Assembly: GCA_036939975.1 (NCBI GenBank)
Contig: JALLPB010000243.1
Coordinates: forward strand, 1-19,268
DNA length: 19,268 bases
Source of the DNA: Cyclostephanos tholiformis
Taxonomy: Eukaryota > Bacillariophyta > Thalassiosirophyceae > Thalassiosirales > Thalassiosiraceae
Direction of reading: 5' to 3'
This document shows, piece by piece, positions 18,397-19,268 of the stretch (positions are counted from its first letter, which is position 1; every line of letters starts with the position of its first letter). The notes below the pieces were generated by a model. It saw only the letters and a list, made by a program, of their open reading frames with translations. It ran no database searches and was not told the DNA's origin. The position numbers and the translations under genes were made by a program.

Positions 18397-19163
18397 AGCT
18401 ACATTACAAGAGAAGTGATCCACTTCTACTTTAGGACTCAATCTCATGAATGGGTTGTCCTATTGCATTGCCCTTGACATGATAATCATTGGCTTCATCA
18501 TGCATGAGACCACCCTGGATCGAAGGCAACATTGTCATCATTTCCAAACCCTTGTGATGGACGTGGTCAACATGAGGGAGTGGCATGTGGTGTCGACCGT
18601 GACTTTCCTCCCATTTGTTGTCTTGATCATGGTTGTAGTTGTCATTGTAATCATTGCCCCTTATGTGAGCAATGACGCAAGGTACCATAAATGCATCTGT
18701 TGTGATGGCAAGCAGGTGGACAAGGGCATGGCATTGGCGTCAATGGACATATGTGGAATGGTTTTGTGGACACAGCAGCAATGTGGTCACACCCATCCAA
18801 ACTAATTTGGATGGTGTGACTGCTCTACACTTAACAGTTTTTATTTAAAAGTACTTATTTATTTTTACTAAGTATGAACTCTTACTACTACAATACTTAC
18901 CAATGCACAACTACGATACCTACCTCCATCCCCAAAATGTGGTGACCATAGCAACCCCCCCCCCCCATGGCCAAAACCATCCTGCAACTTGATGAATACA
19001 AGGATGGCATCAGCAACTAAAAAAATTGCCAAATAGTTAACAGCTTAACAGCTAAGTCCGTTCTGGCGGGACAAAAAACTATCTCTCCGTAGATTTTCTA
19101 CGTAGGAATAGTAGGTTTTTTCTTTTTTAGGTAACACAACCACAACCCACAAACAACACAACC
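18397..19163. other. Region without a recognised gene, with hairpin and poly-C
   Basis: Open frames on both strands between about 18431 and 18805 overlap each other and match nothing I know. A strong hairpin lies at 18786-18820, a 12-base C run at 18955-18966, a doubled TTAACAGC near 19037-19053 and a 6-bp stem CGTAGA/TCTACG at 19088-19102. Confidence 0.4.
18786..18820. repeat. Strong inverted repeat (hairpin)
   Basis: GTCACACCCATCCAAA (18786-18801) and TTTGGATGGTGTGAC (18806-18820) pair over 15 bp with one bulged C and a CTAA loop. It could be the end of an RNA, a foldback element or the trace of a small transposable element. Confidence 0.85.
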
Positions 19164-19268
19164 ATGGTGAGCTTCCGCCCCCTCCCTTGGCGCGGATTTA
19201 ATACTTACACCCAATCCAGCGCAAATGCGAGGTGGACGAGGGGTTGGGGGAGGGGGTGGTCGAAGCGA
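19164..19268 (+). CDS. Possible 5' end of a gene running off the window
   Basis: An ATG in a good context (ACAACCATGG) opens a frame of 35 codons to the window end, starting MVSFRPLPWRGFNTYTQSSA. It is preceded by an A/C-rich leader (CACAACCCACAAACAACACA), typical of a 5' untranslated region. GTGAGC directly after the ATG could be a splice donor instead. The product is unknown. Confidence 0.25.
   Translation, partial: MVSFRPLPWRGFNTYTQSSANARWTRGWGRGWSKR

Noticed and set aside
18431..18805. Overlapping open frames on both strands (plus 18446-18805, minus 18431-18688)
   Set aside because: Neither shows a known domain; the plus frame is a hydrophobic Val/Ile run and the minus frame is His/Asn/Asp-rich, as expected from shared low-complexity DNA. 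A transposon remnant is possible but cannot be supported.

Overview
The window is nuclear DNA of a eukaryotic alga, most likely a diatom. The gene set and fine structure point that way: short GT-AG introns (73 to 168 nt in the well-supported cases), a trigger factor that begins with a signal peptide followed by an Ala-Phe motif of the diatom plastid-import type, a eukaryotic GatB, a peroxisomal membrane protein of the PXMP4 family, and a myosin carrying ankyrin repeats and a FYVE-like zinc finger. There are no operons, and no CRISPR array, rRNA or tRNA that I can see. The genus cannot be fixed from the sequence alone.

Layout from left to right. A short upstream region rich in GCGCAA/TTGCGC motifs leads into a plus-strand HAD-like protein full of homopolymeric amino-acid tracts (130-2088). 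It is followed almost without a gap by a plus-strand gene encoding leucine-rich repeats, a SAP-like stretch and a 2-oxoglutarate/Fe(II) oxygenase domain rebuilt across two introns (2188-3647). The two may be one fused gene. Convergent to it lies a very large minus-strand myosin gene (4079-10364) with at least one intron: a long disordered N-terminus with an internal 240-bp duplication, motor, IQ region, coiled coil, ankyrin repeats and FYVE-like finger. A divergent spacer of about 400 bp separates it from the four-exon plus-strand PXMP4-like gene (10916-11961). Next come an unassigned minus-strand ORF (12157-12471) and the organellar GatB gene (minus, 12485-14887). GatB is divergent from the two-exon plastid trigger factor (plus, 15352-17427).

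The right end (17428-19268) has no gene I can name. It holds a cluster of palindromes, an 85-bp tandem duplication, a strong hairpin and a possible gene start at the edge.

Functionally these are unrelated housekeeping and cytoskeletal genes placed side by side. GatB serves organellar translation (Gln-tRNA formation) and trigger factor serves folding of plastid proteins; they share a head-to-head promoter region, which could allow co-expression, but that is inference. I find no defence, mobile or biosynthetic system. The most notable items are the possible HAD-LRR-oxygenase fusion, the myosin-ankyrin-FYVE architecture with a probable homopolymer frame problem at its N-terminus, the unassigned ORF beside GatB, and the repeats at the right end.
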